NCBI GenBank assembly: GCA_900095835.1 | Contig: LT608321.1 | Location: 1,353,085-1,417,084, forward strand | Length of the DNA stretch: 64,000 nucleotides | Direction of reading: 5' to 3' | From: Ihuprevotella massiliensis | Lineage (GTDB): Bacteria > Bacteroidota > Bacteroidia > Bacteroidales > Bacteroidaceae | Shown: positions 8,203 to 16,998 of the stretch, one piece after another | How positions within the stretch are numbered: the first letter of the stretch is position 1 | Layout of the letters: each line of letters begins with the position of its first letter | Notes under the pieces: generated by a model | What the model was told of the DNA's origin: nothing | Database searches by the model: none | The model's input: the letters and a program-made list of their open reading frames with translations, nothing else | Program-made: the position numbers and the translations under genes

Positions 8203-10386
8203 ATGAAATACAAATTTACTTTCTTTCTGCTCCTGCCATTTCTCTTCCTCACCGCTATGGCACAAACCAAACAACGTCCCACTCTAGATGACCTCATGTG
8301 GGGCGGCACCAACTACTGGAATCTCCAACCCCCATCCGTTCAAACCACATGGTGGGGCGATGCTTTAGTGCAAACCAATGTCAACGATGTGCGCCTTACC
8401 CTCGATGCTAAAGGCAAAAAGCTTGGCACAGACGGACAGGTGCTGTTCGATCTCGCTGCCCTTAATAACGTCCTCGACACTGCTCGCTATGGCAAAGCTC
8501 GCAACCTCATCGGCACCACCTTCCCCGAAGGCACAAAGACCGTAGCCAAGATTACTCTTGCCAAGGCTATTGTAGCCTACGACTGGAAGCAAAAAGCCAT
8601 CGTCTGGACACTTCCACTCCAAAGAGGCATCGGTCATCAAGACTTTTGCAACGCCTCTCGTTCCCTCGCTTTCACCAAAGACTACAACCTCTTTGTCACC
8701 ACCTCCGACGGTCGCACTCATCAAGTGTCTACCGATGGCAGCCGCGAACTGCTCTACGGCACTTCTGTTCACCGCGATGAGTTTGGCATCCACAAAGGCA
8801 CCTTCTGGAGTCCCAAGGGCGACCAACTTGCATTCTATCGCATGGACCAGTCCATGGTGACAGACTATCCACAAGTCAACACTTTGGTGAGCCCAGAAGT
8901 GCGCATTGCTCAACCCGACCCCGACAAATATCCCATGGCAGGTATGGCGATGCACAAAGTCACTGTTGGCATCTTCTCTCCTGCCACAGACCGCACCGTT
9001 TGGTTGGAATTGGGCGACGTCACCGACCGCTATTTCACCAACCTCTCTTGGAGTCCTGACGGCAAAACCCTCTACATCATGGAGGTACCCCGCAGCCAAA
9101 AGCGTTGCGACCTCGTGGCTTATGACGCCACCACGGGTAAACGCCTCAAGACGCTCTACACCGAGACTAACGAACGTTTCGTAGAACCCCAAAATCCCCT
9201 CACCTTCCTCCCTTGGGATGACCACAAGTTCATCTACCAAAGCGAACGCGATGGGTTCAACCACCTCTACCTCTTCGACACCAACGGCAAGATGCTCCGC
9301 CAACTCACGCAGGGCAAGTTTGAAGTGCTCGACCTCCTCGGATTCAACACCGCAAAGCGCAGCATCATCGTTCGCACCAATGAGAGCGGACACATCCGTG
9401 AAAACCTCTACGCTGTCGATTTCAAGACCGGTCGCCGCACTTTGTTGGACAATGGCGTAGGTTTGCACCGCGCTAGCCTTTCTGAAAACGGTCGCTATCT
9501 CCGCGACACTTGGAGCACACCTACTGACTACCGCCACATCGACATCAAGAGCACCGAGAAGAAAGAAACCCTCTCCAGCCTCCTCAATGCCGAAAATCCA
9601 TGGCGCAACTTCACCATGCCTGAGGTGGAAAACGGCTCTATCCTCGCTGCCGATGGGAAGACCCCACTCTACTATCGTTTGGTGAAACCCGTAGACTTCG
9701 ACCCCACAAAGAAATATCCTGCTGTGGTCTATGTTTATGGCGGTCCTCACGCCACCAACGTCAAGGAGTCGTTCAACTACCAAGCTCGCCCTTGGGAATA
9801 CTACATGGCAAATCGCGGCTATGTCCTCTTCATCCTCGACAACCGCGGTTCTGGTGATCGTGGTTTCGACTTCGAGAGCTGCACCCACCGCCATCTCGGC
9901 AAGATTGAGATGGAAGACCAAATGAAGGGTGTGGAAAAACTCACTTCGCTGCCCTATGTCGATGCCAATCGCCTAGGTGTCCACGGTTGGAGCTTCGGTG
10001 GATTCATGACCACCAATCTCATGCTCACCCACCCCGACGTCTTCAAAGTCGGTGTAGCTGGTGGTCCTGTCCTCGACTGGAAATACTACGAAGTGATGTA
10101 TGGCGAACGCTATATGGAAACGCCACAATCCAATCCCGAAGGCTACGCAGCTGCTAGCCTCGTCAATCGCGCCAAAGACTTGAAAGGTCGTTTGCAAATC
10201 ATCGTAGGCTACAACGACCCCACTTGCGTTTTGCAACATTCTCTCATGTTCCTCCGCGCTGCCGAAGATGCAGGCACACAACCCGACTATTTTGTCTATC
10301 CTGGTCAAGGTCACAACATGTCTGGTCGCGACATGCTCCACCTCCACGAGCGCATCACTCGCTATTTTGATGACTTCCTCAAATAG
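8203..10386 (+). CDS. secreted S9 family dipeptidyl-peptidase (DPP IV-like)
   Basis: Serine exopeptidase releasing dipeptides, probably in the periplasm or at the surface. The signal peptide is MKYKFTFFLLLPFLFLTAMA, cleaved before QTK. Residues about 40-480 form the DPP IV-type beta-propeller (PF00930). The C-terminal alpha/beta hydrolase has the nucleophile elbow GWSFGGF with Ser597, Asp672 in GYNDPT and His704 in GQGHNMSG. The 727-residue length fits the family. Typical DPP IV enzymes show HG-x-x-D-D at the acid position; here it reads GYND, a modest departure. The gene ends at a bidirectional terminator facing the convergent outer-membrane protein gene. Confidence 0.93.
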   Translation: MKYKFTFFLLLPFLFLTAMAQTKQRPTLDDLMWGGTNYWNLQPPSVQTTWWGDALVQTNVNDVRLTLDAKGKKLGTDGQVLFDLAALNNVLDTARYGKARNLIGTTFPEGTKTVAKITLAKAIVAYDWKQKAIVWTLPLQRGIGHQDFCNASRSLAFTKDYNLFVTTSDGRTHQVSTDGSRELLYGTSVHRDEFGIHKGTFWSPKGDQLAFYRMDQSMVTDYPQVNTLVSPEVRIAQPDPDKYPMAGMAMHKVTVGIFSPATDRTVWLELGDVTDRYFTNLSWSPDGKTLYIMEVPRSQKRCDLVAYDATTGKRLKTLYTETNERFVEPQNPLTFLPWDDHKFIYQSERDGFNHLYLFDTNGKMLRQLTQGKFEVLDLLGFNTAKRSIIVRTNESGHIRENLYAVDFKTGRRTLLDNGVGLHRASLSENGRYLRDTWSTPTDYRHIDIKSTEKKETLSSLLNAENPWRNFTMPEVENGSILAADGKTPLYYRLVKPVDFDPTKKYPAVVYVYGGPHATNVKESFNYQARPWEYYMANRGYVLFILDNRGSGDRGFDFESCTHRHLGKIEMEDQMKGVEKLTSLPYVDANRLGVHGWSFGGFMTTNLMLTHPDVFKVGVAGGPVLDWKYYEVMYGERYMETPQSNPEGYAAASLVNRAKDLKGRLQIIVGYNDPTCVLQHSLMFLRAAEDAGTQPDYFVYPGQGHNMSGRDMLHLHERITRYFDDFLK

Positions 10387-10435
10387 TTCCTGCGCACCGC
10401 TCATCCCTGCATGAGCAGTTGTGCCACACGCATAC

Positions 10436-10475
10436 AAAATCCTCCCACTCTCAACTTGAGAATGGGAGGATTTTT
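10436..10475. terminator. bidirectional terminator between convergent genes
   Basis: AAAATCCTCCCA pairs with TGGGAGGATTTT, and an inner TCTCAA/TTGAGA extends the stem. A-rich and T-rich flanks serve the S9 peptidase gene (+) and the outer-membrane protein gene (-). Confidence 0.85.
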
Positions 10476-10493
10476 CGTTTACCCCAAAATGTT

Positions 10494-13355
10494 CTAACGC
10501 TTGTTCAGTGACAACGTAAGATGGAGCATAATATACTGACGTAGATTATTATATATGCTCTCTGTATTACTTTGTGCATTCACAAAACGTACTACATTCT
10601 TGCGCTGTCCAAGTAGATCGAAAGCCTCAAGGCTTATAGAGAACTTATTGGAAAAAGCCTTGGTGAGGTTCGCATTCCAGATAAACTCATTGTCATTCAT
10701 TGACTCATCGTTGTATCCTCGGCGGCTAATGGTGCGTAAGTCTGTTTGCAAACGCATTGACCAAGGAAGTTCCGCATAAACGCTTACATGAGAACCGAAG
10801 GTTGTAGCATGTAGTGGCTTAAAATTATCGCGAATAGAAGCCGAACGATGATAATGAACATACGGAGCTAGTTCACCGCGTATCTTTGTATTTGGAATAG
10901 CAAATGAATAGTTTATTTCCTCAATGAAAAAATAGTTATGCACCGTGCTTGGTTTGTCAGCTTCTTGAAGCGATAGACCATTGTATTCTACACTTTTCGT
11001 GTAGTTGAAGGAAATCTTATTGGTGAGTTTATGGGTATATCTGGGAGTTAGGTACACTGCGTCTTCCAAAGAGGCTTGCAGGTGCTGATTGCCGTTGACG
11101 CTTCTAAACTTGGATGTTGTTACCCCTGTACGCTCATTGTATAACAACATGGAAGAGGTGAGCCCATCGGTGTAGATGTAGTTCATGTTCACCGTATGAT
11201 TGTGTCTCATTGTTGGAGCCCAATAGAATCTGCCATTTATCTTGTGTTGAGTGATATTATCGAGTTCTGGGTTGCTTTGTACCACTAATAGCGGATTTAT
11301 ATCGTTTGTTTGTGGCACAAGAAGCAGCATCATAGGCATTTCATGGTTAAGTTCATAGCTAAAACTATAATTATAGCCTGTTTGTCCACCTAGCCAAGTA
11401 GCAAAACGCACATTTACGTCTGGGAAAAATTGAGAGCGATAGACGGTTTGGTCATTATTCTTCTGAAAAAAGTTCAATTTTCGATGCACATAGCGTAGAG
11501 GAATACTTACATTTAAGTCATACTTGCCTTTTTGGAGCATATAATCTAGTTCCCCTACAAGGTTGTTTCCCCAGTCTTGGTATGATTTACTATTGCGTGA
11601 GTCTTTTGCTTGCTGTAAAAGATCATTATTAGGTAATTTCTCTACATCAGATTGTAGCGTCCATCCAGGCAAATGGTGTAGTTGATAAAATTGGTCGCTA
11701 GAATTTAATTGATCGCGTTCGTAGGATAGCTTTCCACTGAAACTATGATGATCGCTCCAGCGGAGAAGGTAATTAGCTTGCGCAGTCCATGTCCATTTGT
11801 CATTGTCCTCGTTTCGATATTGATGTTGGGATTGTTTTTGTGCATTACGTATATAATCTACATGCCGCAACGAAAAAGTCTCTTGCGCGGTACGTGCTCG
11901 ATAGGCTGATACGTTTAAGGTTAGCTTATCGTCAGTGTGTGGTATGTCGATACTTTTCTCTATTTCGAGCTTTGCATTGGTTATTGTGGTTGGTGCAAAA
12001 GCCAATACATTAGCATGACTAATACCGTATGCGTTGAGCGTTTCGCCAAGAGAAAATAGACGAATGCTATCGCTCCAAGATTTACCTAGGAGGTTACTGA
12101 CATTGCGGTCGAATGACGCACCACTGTTTTCTGAGTGATTCTTCAATGTGACCTTAGAGAACGAAGGTTTGATGGTAAATCTCCATGGAGTAGTAGAAAA
12201 CAACGAGAGAGAATGCTCTGTTTGAAAAGAAAAGTTTCTACTACTACTGCTAGATGTACCGAGTTGAAAAATATGATATTTATCGTAGAATTGCTGAACC
12301 ACTTGCTTCAAATCTACATCTTCTTTACTCCATTGTATGCGTGCCTTCCCCTCCAATGAATAGCGTCCTTCACGCTCATCAACATTGTAGAGAACACCCG
12401 CATTATAGAAATCTTTTTGCCCAATACCATTGTCGATATTGTAGAACTGACCGTTACGGGTTAGCTCTTCGTTGTGGTTGGTATTATTAGCTCCTGCAAA
12501 AACTGACCAACGATGAAAATCATTTATCTTAAGTCCTAATGCTCGTCCATAATAGCGTTTGTCCGTGCCTGCTGCCGCATCTATGCTGGACAAAAAGTTG
12601 GAGTGGTAGTCTGGTTTCAGTCGAATGTCCATCACCAAACCTTTGAGTTCGCGCTCGCGCTCAAAGAGTGATGTCGTATCTTTTTCTTTCTCATACACTT
12701 TCACCTGCTTCACCATAAAAGCTGGCAGATTTTCAAGCAAGGTCTTTCGGTCGTTATTGAAGAAATCTTTACCATTGAGCAAAAGCGTTTCTACTTTTCT
12801 TCCATTGGACAGAATCTCACCATCGTTGTTGATGGTAAGTCCTGGCATTTTCTGTAAGATGTTTTGCAACACAAAACCTTGCTGAGTGATAAAAGCATCA
12901 GCATTGTAGACTAAAGTATCGTTGTTAAAATAGAACTTGAGCTTTGTTGCAGTCACTAGAGCTTCACCCAACTCTGTTGTATTTTCTCTTAGTTTACGTT
13001 TAAGAGCGAGCTTGCCGAGAAGAATTTTGCTTTCTCTACGATAAAATTTAATCTGTATAGGAGCGTATAGGGTATAATAGTCGGGATGGCTTACACGCAT
13101 GATGTAAGAACCTTCACGTTCAACTATTGCTTCAGCATAAGTTTTGTATTTGGGCTCATAACCCATTCGTGCAGCCCAGCCTTCAGCAATAAAACTACTA
13201 TCTGCAGCAAGTAGCTCCACTTTTATTAGTGAATCTGCTGCGATGTCTATGTTTGTAATATAATCTACAACTCGAGCACCTACTAGCTTTTGCGAATAGG
13301 TGTTCCCGAAAAAGAAAATGAAGAAGAGGAAGAAGGTTAGCAGCCTTTTTGTCAT
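10494..13355 (-). CDS. outer-membrane beta-barrel protein, TonB-receptor-like with carboxypeptidase-regulatory-like N-terminus
   Basis: Large Bacteroidetes outer-membrane protein, 953 residues. The signal peptide is MTKRLLTFFLFFIFFFGNTYSQ. Residues 25-125 resemble the beta-sandwich domain common in Bacteroidetes receptors. Residues about 135-235 resemble a TonB plug (VLQNILQKMPGLTINNDGE and VETLLLNGKDFF). The rest is aromatic/polar alternation of barrel strands ending LTLSLNKR. It belongs to the outer membrane beta-barrel family rather than to SusC: the SusC signature is missing and no SusD partner lies nearby. The substrate is unknown. It is the only gene of its unit, with its own promoter and terminator. 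Confidence 0.85.
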   Translation of the reverse strand: MTKRLLTFFLFFIFFFGNTYSQKLVGARVVDYITNIDIAADSLIKVELLAADSSFIAEGWAARMGYEPKYKTYAEAIVEREGSYIMRVSHPDYYTLYAPIQIKFYRRESKILLGKLALKRKLRENTTELGEALVTATKLKFYFNNDTLVYNADAFITQQGFVLQNILQKMPGLTINNDGEILSNGRKVETLLLNGKDFFNNDRKTLLENLPAFMVKQVKVYEKEKDTTSLFERERELKGLVMDIRLKPDYHSNFLSSIDAAAGTDKRYYGRALGLKINDFHRWSVFAGANNTNHNEELTRNGQFYNIDNGIGQKDFYNAGVLYNVDEREGRYSLEGKARIQWSKEDVDLKQVVQQFYDKYHIFQLGTSSSSSRNFSFQTEHSLSLFSTTPWRFTIKPSFSKVTLKNHSENSGASFDRNVSNLLGKSWSDSIRLFSLGETLNAYGISHANVLAFAPTTITNAKLEIEKSIDIPHTDDKLTLNVSAYRARTAQETFSLRHVDYIRNAQKQSQHQYRNEDNDKWTWTAQANYLLRWSDHHSFSGKLSYERDQLNSSDQFYQLHHLPGWTLQSDVEKLPNNDLLQQAKDSRNSKSYQDWGNNLVGELDYMLQKGKYDLNVSIPLRYVHRKLNFFQKNNDQTVYRSQFFPDVNVRFATWLGGQTGYNYSFSYELNHEMPMMLLLVPQTNDINPLLVVQSNPELDNITQHKINGRFYWAPTMRHNHTVNMNYIYTDGLTSSMLLYNERTGVTTSKFRSVNGNQHLQASLEDAVYLTPRYTHKLTNKISFNYTKSVEYNGLSLQEADKPSTVHNYFFIEEINYSFAIPNTKIRGELAPYVHYHRSASIRDNFKPLHATTFGSHVSVYAELPWSMRLQTDLRTISRRGYNDESMNDNEFIWNANLTKAFSNKFSISLEAFDLLGQRKNVVRFVNAQSNTESIYNNLRQYIMLHLTLSLNKR

Positions 13356-13447
13356 GGTATAATAAGTATTGAAAATGAGAGAGTGTGGTCTGTGAAAAGC
13401 CCATGCTGCACAAATGCACTCACTAGACGTTGCGCAGCCTGTCAGCG

Positions 13448-13478
13448 CGAAATTACACTTTTTTTGTGTTAACCCAAA
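13448..13478 (-). promoter_or_regulatory. promoter of the outer-membrane barrel gene
   Basis: Read on the minus strand: TTTG (13478-13475), 19 nt, then TAATTTCG (13455-13448), one mismatch from TAnnTTTG. The leader to the ATG at 13355 is about 90 nt. Confidence 0.55.
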
Positions 13479-13552
13479 AAGTTTTCAAGTTTTTCTTTCA
13501 TACCCTCCAATATTAGCCTAAACAAATAAAAGAAAAGCTACTCTCCTTTTAC

Positions 13553-13605
13553 AAAAAACTAGTCTTCTGACCTTGGATTTGCCAATATCCAGATTAGAAG
13601 ACTAG
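13553..13605 (-). terminator. terminator of the Fic remnant
   Basis: On the minus strand CTAGTCTTCT and AGAAGACTAG form a 10-bp stem followed by TTTTTT. It sits 22 nt beyond the stop of the remnant gene, so the 3' end of the original Fic transcription unit is intact. Confidence 0.75.
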
Positions 13606-13626
13606 GTGATTAGGCTTGCTCCCCTC

Positions 13627-14202
13627 TTAGGCATTCGCCATCAAATATGAGCAGTACTTGTTGAGTAGATTGGGGAGTGGAAGCTCTCCTTTTTGATAGC
13701 GTTCTGCATCGAGTGGCAATACTCTTTCACATATCCTATCCCCTTTGAACTGGGCAGTGAGATAAGGCATGCCGTTCTTTAGAGTTATCTGCACATCTGT
13801 AAAGAACTGGGTTAGGTCTTCTGCATCGCAGACAATGGAATAGCTCGGACGCTTGGCTCCAGGAATGTCTTCTACCAAGATATGCTTAGCCACAAGATCT
13901 TGTATGTCGCGTATAGCAGTGTCTTTGGAGCACTTTGCCAACGAAGCCCAAGTCTTTGAAGTTATCTTCGCCTCATAGCCGTCAAGAAAGAGATTGAGCA
14001 TCTGCGTCTGTCGCTCTGTCATGGCTACGGAGGATACTTTCTGCCAGAAAAAGCTCTTGTTTAAGATGGTGGAGACAATGGCTTCTGCTTCGTCCAACGC
14101 ATCAACCAATTTCATCATATACCAGACCAGCCACTCCGTGATATCACCATCGCTGCGCTGCAGACGTTCCAGTATCTCATAATAGTGTTTTATGTGCGAC
14201 AA
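13627..14202 (-). pseudogene. C-terminal remnant of a Fic family protein
   Basis: The 191 residues match the C-terminal third of Bacteroidetes Fic proteins: a helical segment HYYEILERLQ...DITEWLVWYMMKLVDAL, then a winged-helix-like region (LFLDGYEAKITSKTWASLAKCSKDTAIRDIQDLVAKHIL), then a short tail. The catalytic Fic motif HPFxxGNGR and everything before it are absent. In frame, only a TTG and then a TAA (14212-14214) lie upstream, and no further Fic-like residues are seen there, so this looks like a 5' deletion. The retained part includes the presumed DNA-binding module and is frame-intact, so expression as a stand-alone regulator cannot be excluded. Confidence 0.75.
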
Positions 14203-14296
14203 AATGCGGCATTAAACGTCGCATATTCTGCGACAAAAATAGAGAAGCTACACCGAACAGCCTAATGAATGACTAAATACCGCATATTTTGCGACG
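14195..14296. promoter_or_regulatory. three GTCGCA...TGCGAC operator-like inverted repeats
   Basis: Seen directly: a perfect inverted repeat GTCGCATATTCTGCGAC (14218-14234) and two related imperfect sites, TGCGACAAAATGCGGC (14195-14210) and CCGCATATTTTGCGACG (14280-14296). Half sites are variants of TTTTGCGAC. Centre spacings of about 23 and 62 bp are near whole helical turns. They lie just upstream of the Fic remnant, whose conserved part includes a winged-helix-like region, so autoregulation is a reasonable inference. Confidence 0.55.
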
Positions 14297-14706
14297 TTTT
14301 CACAAGATAATCGTCGCAGACACTGTCATAGTAGAAGGAACAATCTCTACGTTTGTTACTAAACTAGGAGTAAATATTTTTGATAAAGCAGTTCTGCTAT
14401 CTTCATAATCACAGATTACTTAAAAGCATATTCCTACATTTCTGCACTTGATAGTATGCTTATCAAGACTGTCGCAGACGTCCTTAACCATCAGAGTAAT
14501 CGCTTTGACCTGCTACTTCGTCCATCATACAGTCCTCCATTCCTGTACAACGCTTTTAGACGTTTTCCACTCATTCCATTCATCTACTTTACACATCAAA
14601 AAAAAAGACAGATACAAAGAAATCACGCTATAAAGCAGCAAAACAGCTCAAAAAAGAAGAAAAAAGGACAGAAATACAAACTTTTCAACAAAAAAGTAGA
14701 CTTTCA
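14297..14706. other. gene-free AT-rich stretch
   Basis: No convincing gene. The longest plus-strand frame (14456 to 14827) has a poly-Lys low-complexity translation and overlaps the next gene's start; I see no family. This is where the missing part of the Fic gene would be expected, but no Fic-like translation is visible. Confidence 0.5.
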
Positions 14707-14738
14707 TTTGGTCGTTTCAATAAGAAATGATAAGTTTG
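14707..14738 (+). promoter_or_regulatory. promoter of the small outer-membrane-like protein gene
   Basis: TTTG at 14707-14710, a 20-nt spacer, then TAAGTTTG at 14731-14738. The ATG is 85 nt downstream. Confidence 0.65.
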
Positions 14739-14823
14739 CAGCAGAGTTTTTTACTCATCTCCCTCAATTAAAAGAGATATTAACCATATCTCCGCATCTA
14801 AGTTTTACTAAATCTTATCGCAA

Positions 14824-15333
14824 ATGAAACAACTGTTCCTTACTTTGCTTTGCGCCCTATGCTCCCTCAGCGGATTTGCGCAGTCTTTTGCCGATGTGCA
14901 GAAAGGTGGTAAGTTCTATTTTTCCGTGGATGAATTTGTGCTGTTCGACAACAATCCACGTTATGGACGGGATGCAAAATCTGCCACTGCGCTCACGTTA
15001 GGATACACCTTCAACAAACGCCTGGGTTTGGAACTTTCTGGTGCCAGCTTCGGGTACGAATGGAAATACAATCCACGCTATTTGTCGCTCGACCTTCAGA
15101 GCTATTCTTTTTCCAAAGATAGAGTGCGCGTGGTCACCTCCATCGGTCTGGCTCTGGTGCAAGGACACACGAATGAAAACAAAGAATATCTGACCCCCAC
15201 TCTCAACCTCGGTGCAAGCCTGCAATATCTCTGCACGAAGCACTCGTATGTAGGTCTCAACTTCCGCAAGATGGAAGGGCACATTGGTTTCAACGCCTTT
15301 ATGATGGGTGTCTCCTTTGGAGGATATTTCTAG
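14824..15333 (+). CDS. small secreted, outer-membrane-barrel-like protein
   Basis: A 169-residue protein with a clear signal peptide (MKQLFLTLLCALCSLSGFAQ, cleaved before SFAD). The mature part alternates polar and hydrophobic residues (ATALTLGYTFNKRLGLELSG, VRVVTSIGLALVQGH) and ends in an aromatic residue (GVSFGGYF). This is the pattern of a small eight-strand outer-membrane barrel. I do not recognise a specific family or function. It stands alone between its own promoter and a downstream hairpin. Confidence 0.75.
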   Translation: MKQLFLTLLCALCSLSGFAQSFADVQKGGKFYFSVDEFVLFDNNPRYGRDAKSATALTLGYTFNKRLGLELSGASFGYEWKYNPRYLSLDLQSYSFSKDRVRVVTSIGLALVQGHTNENKEYLTPTLNLGASLQYLCTKHSYVGLNFRKMEGHIGFNAFMMGVSFGGYF

Positions 15334-15390
15334 CGATAGTTCCACATCGAATTATAGGTGGCTAAAAAGCCCTCATTCCACATCAAAAAC

Positions 15391-15436
15391 AACAGCATCT
15401 CTGCAGCGTCACCCTTGACCTTGCAGAGATGCTGTT
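15391..15436 (+). terminator. hairpin after the small barrel gene
   Basis: The perfect 15-bp stem AACAGCATCTCTGCA/TGCAGAGATGCTGTT has a 16-nt loop and only a short T run after it (GGTTTC). Confidence 0.6.
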
Positions 15437-15502
15437 GGTTTCAGTCAAAATACCTCGTGTGGTGCTATAAAAACAGCCCATGAAACACCACAAAAGTGCC
15501 AA

Positions 15503-15856
15503 CAGCAATAGCTCCTATTCCAAAATTTCTATCACCTTTTTGGGGTAGTTCAACACGAAGGATTTGCCTTCTAAAGCATCGAGATATAATGTACCCACCT
15601 TGTCTTCGCCTGGATATCCTAGCCTGTAGTCCGCGACGAAGTGGAAATCTCCGATTTGTGTAGCAACGTCCTTATAGAGAGGCACAGTCTCCGAAGAGAG
15701 GGGGCGATCAAAGCTTCCTCCTTCTCTGGTCAGAAATTGCCAAGGAAAACCATACACCCCATGCGGCAAGAGATGTAGCCCTTTATTGAGCGAAAATTGC
15801 ATGCGCACCTTCCGTCCTCCCACCTTTGCTTTCAGAAAAACGAAACCACATTCCAC
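15503..15856 (-). repeat. 354-bp direct repeat, copy 1
   Basis: This stretch is nearly identical to 17284-17637, in the same orientation and exactly the same length; only scattered single-base differences are seen. It corresponds to the last third of the degenerate protease-like gene at 17296-18150. Similarity ends abruptly on both sides. Confidence 0.95.
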
Positions 15857-15925
15857 ACATCCCTTCCAAGGGACATCTTTATAAAGGGTTAGAATAACAG
15901 TACTAAGTCTACAGCCAACGCACAT
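15515..15925 (-). pseudogene. C-terminal fragment copy of the protease-like secreted protein
   Basis: The frame encodes 136 residues. From ECGFVFLKAKVGG to the final KKVIEILE it repeats the C-terminus of the protein at 17296-18150 with few substitutions. The first about 22 residues (MCVGCRLSTVILTLYKDVP) are unrelated to the parent, apart from the short LYKDVP, which also occurs inside the parent's repeated part. There is no signal peptide, and half of the parent's fold is absent. It is best read as a by-product of the duplication that brackets the Fic cassette. Confidence 0.8.
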
Positions 15926-15983
15926 AATGGTAGATTCTTTTGAAAGTACAGTATACCTCCCTCGTGGATCATATATATTTTAG

Positions 15984-16097
15984 CTAATTTGCGGAATAAA
16001 TATCTGGTTCATTATCCGTCCATTGCTCACATTGTTCGGAAACATTTTCTAATGCGTAGGCAACTGCTTCTTGCGGATAGTGGTACTTCTTAAGTAA
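15984..16097 (-). pseudogene. start-less 37-codon reading frame downstream of fic
   Basis: Too short to be called as a gene, but the translation looks protein-like rather than random (KKYHYPQEAVAYALENVSEQ, then more acidic residues to TAG at 15984). It begins directly after an in-frame TGA, has no ATG, GTG or TTG start, and follows the fic stop by 4 nt in another frame. It could be the tail of a third gene of the cassette that has lost its start, or a frameshifted extension. No family recognised. Confidence 0.35.
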
Positions 16098-16101
16098 TCA
16101 C

Positions 16102-16998
16102 TTAACTACTCTGTTCATAATAATATGAGTAATCAATACCTTTCATAAACATTTCTCTGTCGTCAATCTTGGTGGTGAGTGCAGGTTTTACTAAAGCCTT
16201 GATATATGTACTATCAGAAACACTTTCACGCATAGCATTGAGATAGTCGTTCTTGTCTATCTGACTCCAATCCACACACCGTTTGAGAGAACGCTTCAGC
16301 ATGAGGTCGAGCCAAATGCGAGTACTACGCCCATTGCCTTCCATAAATGGATGCGCTACATTCATTTCAACATATTTGTCCATTATCTCATCAAAAGTAG
16401 TTTCGGGCATTCGCTCTATTGTTTGCAGGGTTTCAGGGAAATACATACAATTAGCAAAGGTAAAACCACCTTTTGAAATATTCTTGGTGCGGATTTGTCC
16501 TGCAAAGTCATACAGTCCTCCAAAGAGATAAGCGTGTATTTGTTGTAAACATTTGATTGTACCTGGAACTACAGTCTTTAAGATGCCACTTTCAAAAAGC
16601 TGATAAGCCTTTTTCTTGCTCTGTCCGTCAAGGGTGTTATCACTATAGAGGAACCAGTCAAGAAAGTTTGTTGCCTTGGTATTGTTGATATGCTTTGCCA
16701 GAAGGGAAATACCCTCTGCATCAAACGTATCTGTCTTATAAAACTTCCCGTCAGAGGCTTTTAGTTTCAGTTGGTTAGTAGCACTAACCAACTGACTATT
16801 TTCTTTTCTGAGTTTGGTTTTGAGATACTTCCAATAGTTTCTCGTCTTTTGGTAATCATCTTGCTCGTTAATCGCAGCAATGATGTCCAGCACAGAAAAC
16901 CACCATTTACTGTGTTCCTCGTCCCACACCGCCCTAACTTCACGGTCGTTGAAAAAACGAATAGATTCTTTATGCTCTGCCATAATAAAGTTACTCAT
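16102..16998 (-). CDS. Bro-N/Fic fusion protein, putative protein AMP-transferase
   Basis: Two domains. Residues 10-110 resemble the Bro-N/phage-antirepressor N-terminal domain (SIRFFNDREVRAVWDEEHSKWWFSVLDII). Residues 120-275 form a Fic domain with the substrate-clamping flap IRTKNISKGGFTF and the complete active motif HPFMEGNGRSTR at 216-227 (catalytic His216, metal-binding Glu220). Fic enzymes move AMP from ATP onto target hydroxyls. The C-terminus holds SYYYEQ at 291-296, close to the inhibitory S/T-xxx-E-G/N motif of class III Fic proteins, so intramolecular inhibition by Glu295 is plausible. The ATG overlaps the stop of a decayed HTH gene by 8 nt. Confidence 0.88.
   Translation of the reverse strand: MSNFIMAEHKESIRFFNDREVRAVWDEEHSKWWFSVLDIIAAINEQDDYQKTRNYWKYLKTKLRKENSQLVSATNQLKLKASDGKFYKTDTFDAEGISLLAKHINNTKATNFLDWFLYSDNTLDGQSKKKAYQLFESGILKTVVPGTIKCLQQIHAYLFGGLYDFAGQIRTKNISKGGFTFANCMYFPETLQTIERMPETTFDEIMDKYVEMNVAHPFMEGNGRSTRIWLDLMLKRSLKRCVDWSQIDKNDYLNAMRESVSDSTYIKALVKPALTTKIDDREMFMKGIDYSYYYEQSS

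Noticed and set aside
8365-9921. 518-codon open frame antisense to the S9 peptidase
   Set aside because: The sense strand encodes a complete enzyme with signal peptide and catalytic triad; the antisense translation has no family features and reflects codon bias.
10494-13355. SusC-type receptor of a polysaccharide utilisation locus
   Set aside because: No SusD-like gene, sensor or glycan-degrading enzymes adjoin it, and the SusC plug signature is not seen.
14456-14827. Possible 123-residue gene before the small barrel protein
   Set aside because: Low-complexity Lys-rich translation, overlaps the promoter and start of the next gene, no homology pattern.
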